64,000 nt of DNA, taken from NCBI GenBank assembly GCA_014189435.1, contig CP050293.1, positions 4,655,001 to 4,719,000 of the forward strand, read 5' to 3'. Numbering within the stretch: position 1 is the stretch's first letter; each line of letters begins with the position of its first letter. The DNA is from Mesorhizobium loti. GTDB lineage: Bacteria > Pseudomonadota > Alphaproteobacteria > Rhizobiales > Rhizobiaceae. The notes under the pieces are model-generated. The model saw only the letters and a list, made by a program, of their open reading frames with translations. It had not been told where the DNA came from and searched no databases. The position numbers and the translations under genes were made by a program. This document shows, piece by piece, positions 63,891 through 64,000 of this stretch.

Positions 63891-64000
63891 ATGAGCGACG
63901 CAGCATCCGAATCACGCACCAACGCCGCCGAATACACGGTGAGCGAGATCTCCGGCGCGCTGAAGCGCACGGTCGAGGACGTCTTCGGCAATGTGCGGGT
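63891..64000 (+). CDS. xseA: Exodeoxyribonuclease VII large subunit, N-terminal part
   Basis: The ATG at 63891 opens a frame continuing to the end of the window. After about 13 variable residues it reads [16 protein letters not shown] and FGNVRV, the conserved start of the XseA OB-fold domain. The enzyme degrades single-stranded DNA. It is truncated only by the window edge. Confidence 0.88.
   Translation, partial: MSDAASESRTNAAEYTVSEISGALKRTVEDVFGNVR

Noticed and set aside
1..64000. tRNA genes as integration targets
   Set aside because: No cloverleaf or TTCGAATCC-type T-loop was recognised near the integrase; the only plausible target here is guaA.

Overview
The window looks like a Mesorhizobium-type alphaproteobacterial (Rhizobiales) chromosome crossing the end of an integrated element. 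Evidence: the high-GC housekeeping genes (guaA, short hisG with hisZ, hisS, plant-type gshA, an lsrB/vtlR-like regulator, DUF1127, xseA), the long palindromic intergenic repeats, and an integrase/excisionase pair beside the 3' end of guaA. The last arrangement matches the IntG/RdfG end of the tripartite symbiosis ICEs known from Mesorhizobium. Identification is by motif reading only; no database search was run.

Region 1, about 1-16,330: mobile accessory DNA. It carries small metabolic units, mostly a reductase or transferase beside a LysR or AraC regulator, and much of it is broken. A phosphodiesterase gene is frameshifted in a G run. A panE-like gene is split by a complete IS21-family element (2839-5563, 6-bp target duplication). 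A lysR gene is split by a complete IS701-family element (7723-9136, CTAA duplication) whose own transposase is frameshifted. A second lysR is frameshifted near its end, and a methyltransferase fragment is duplicated. The region ends with an AlpA-like excisionase gene (14495-14764), a convergent tyrosine integrase gene (14754-16010), a 300-bp stretch with five ATACCGTC octamers, and the end of guaA, the predicted attachment site.

Region 2, about 16,330-36,600: chromosome with catabolic islands. After guaA come a MarR regulator, a nucleosidase, a thioesterase, an RsmB-like rRNA methyltransferase and aqpZ. A moc-like module follows (MocR-type regulator, Gfo/Idh oxidoreductase, IolE/MocC-type protein and a three-gene sugar-type ABC importer); it is bracketed by the true aqpZ 3' end and a diverged copy of that 3' end with its terminator. 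Next is a divergent unit with a 2-oxoglutarate dioxygenase, an amino-acid-type ABC importer, a nucleoside hydrolase and a TetR regulator, with a perfect 14-bp palindrome in the shared promoter region. A membrane protein/LysR pair closes the region.

Region 3, about 36,600-64,000: mainly conserved core. It holds a Ca/H antiporter, an acyl-CoA ligase, hisS-hisZ-hisG, tag, an L,D-transpeptidase, a divergent FolD, glcD-glcE-glcF, a GntR regulator with lldD (glycolate and lactate oxidation grouped together), a calcineurin-like phosphatase, rsmE, gshA, a DUF937 protein, a DUF1127 protein divergent from an lsrB-like regulator, and the first codons of xseA. Several intergenic gaps, including two inside operons, hold members of a family of 140-180 bp inverted repeats.

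No tRNA, rRNA or CRISPR array was recognised. Starts were moved from the longest frame where a Shine-Dalgarno sequence, a stop/start overlap or a family N-terminus supported it.
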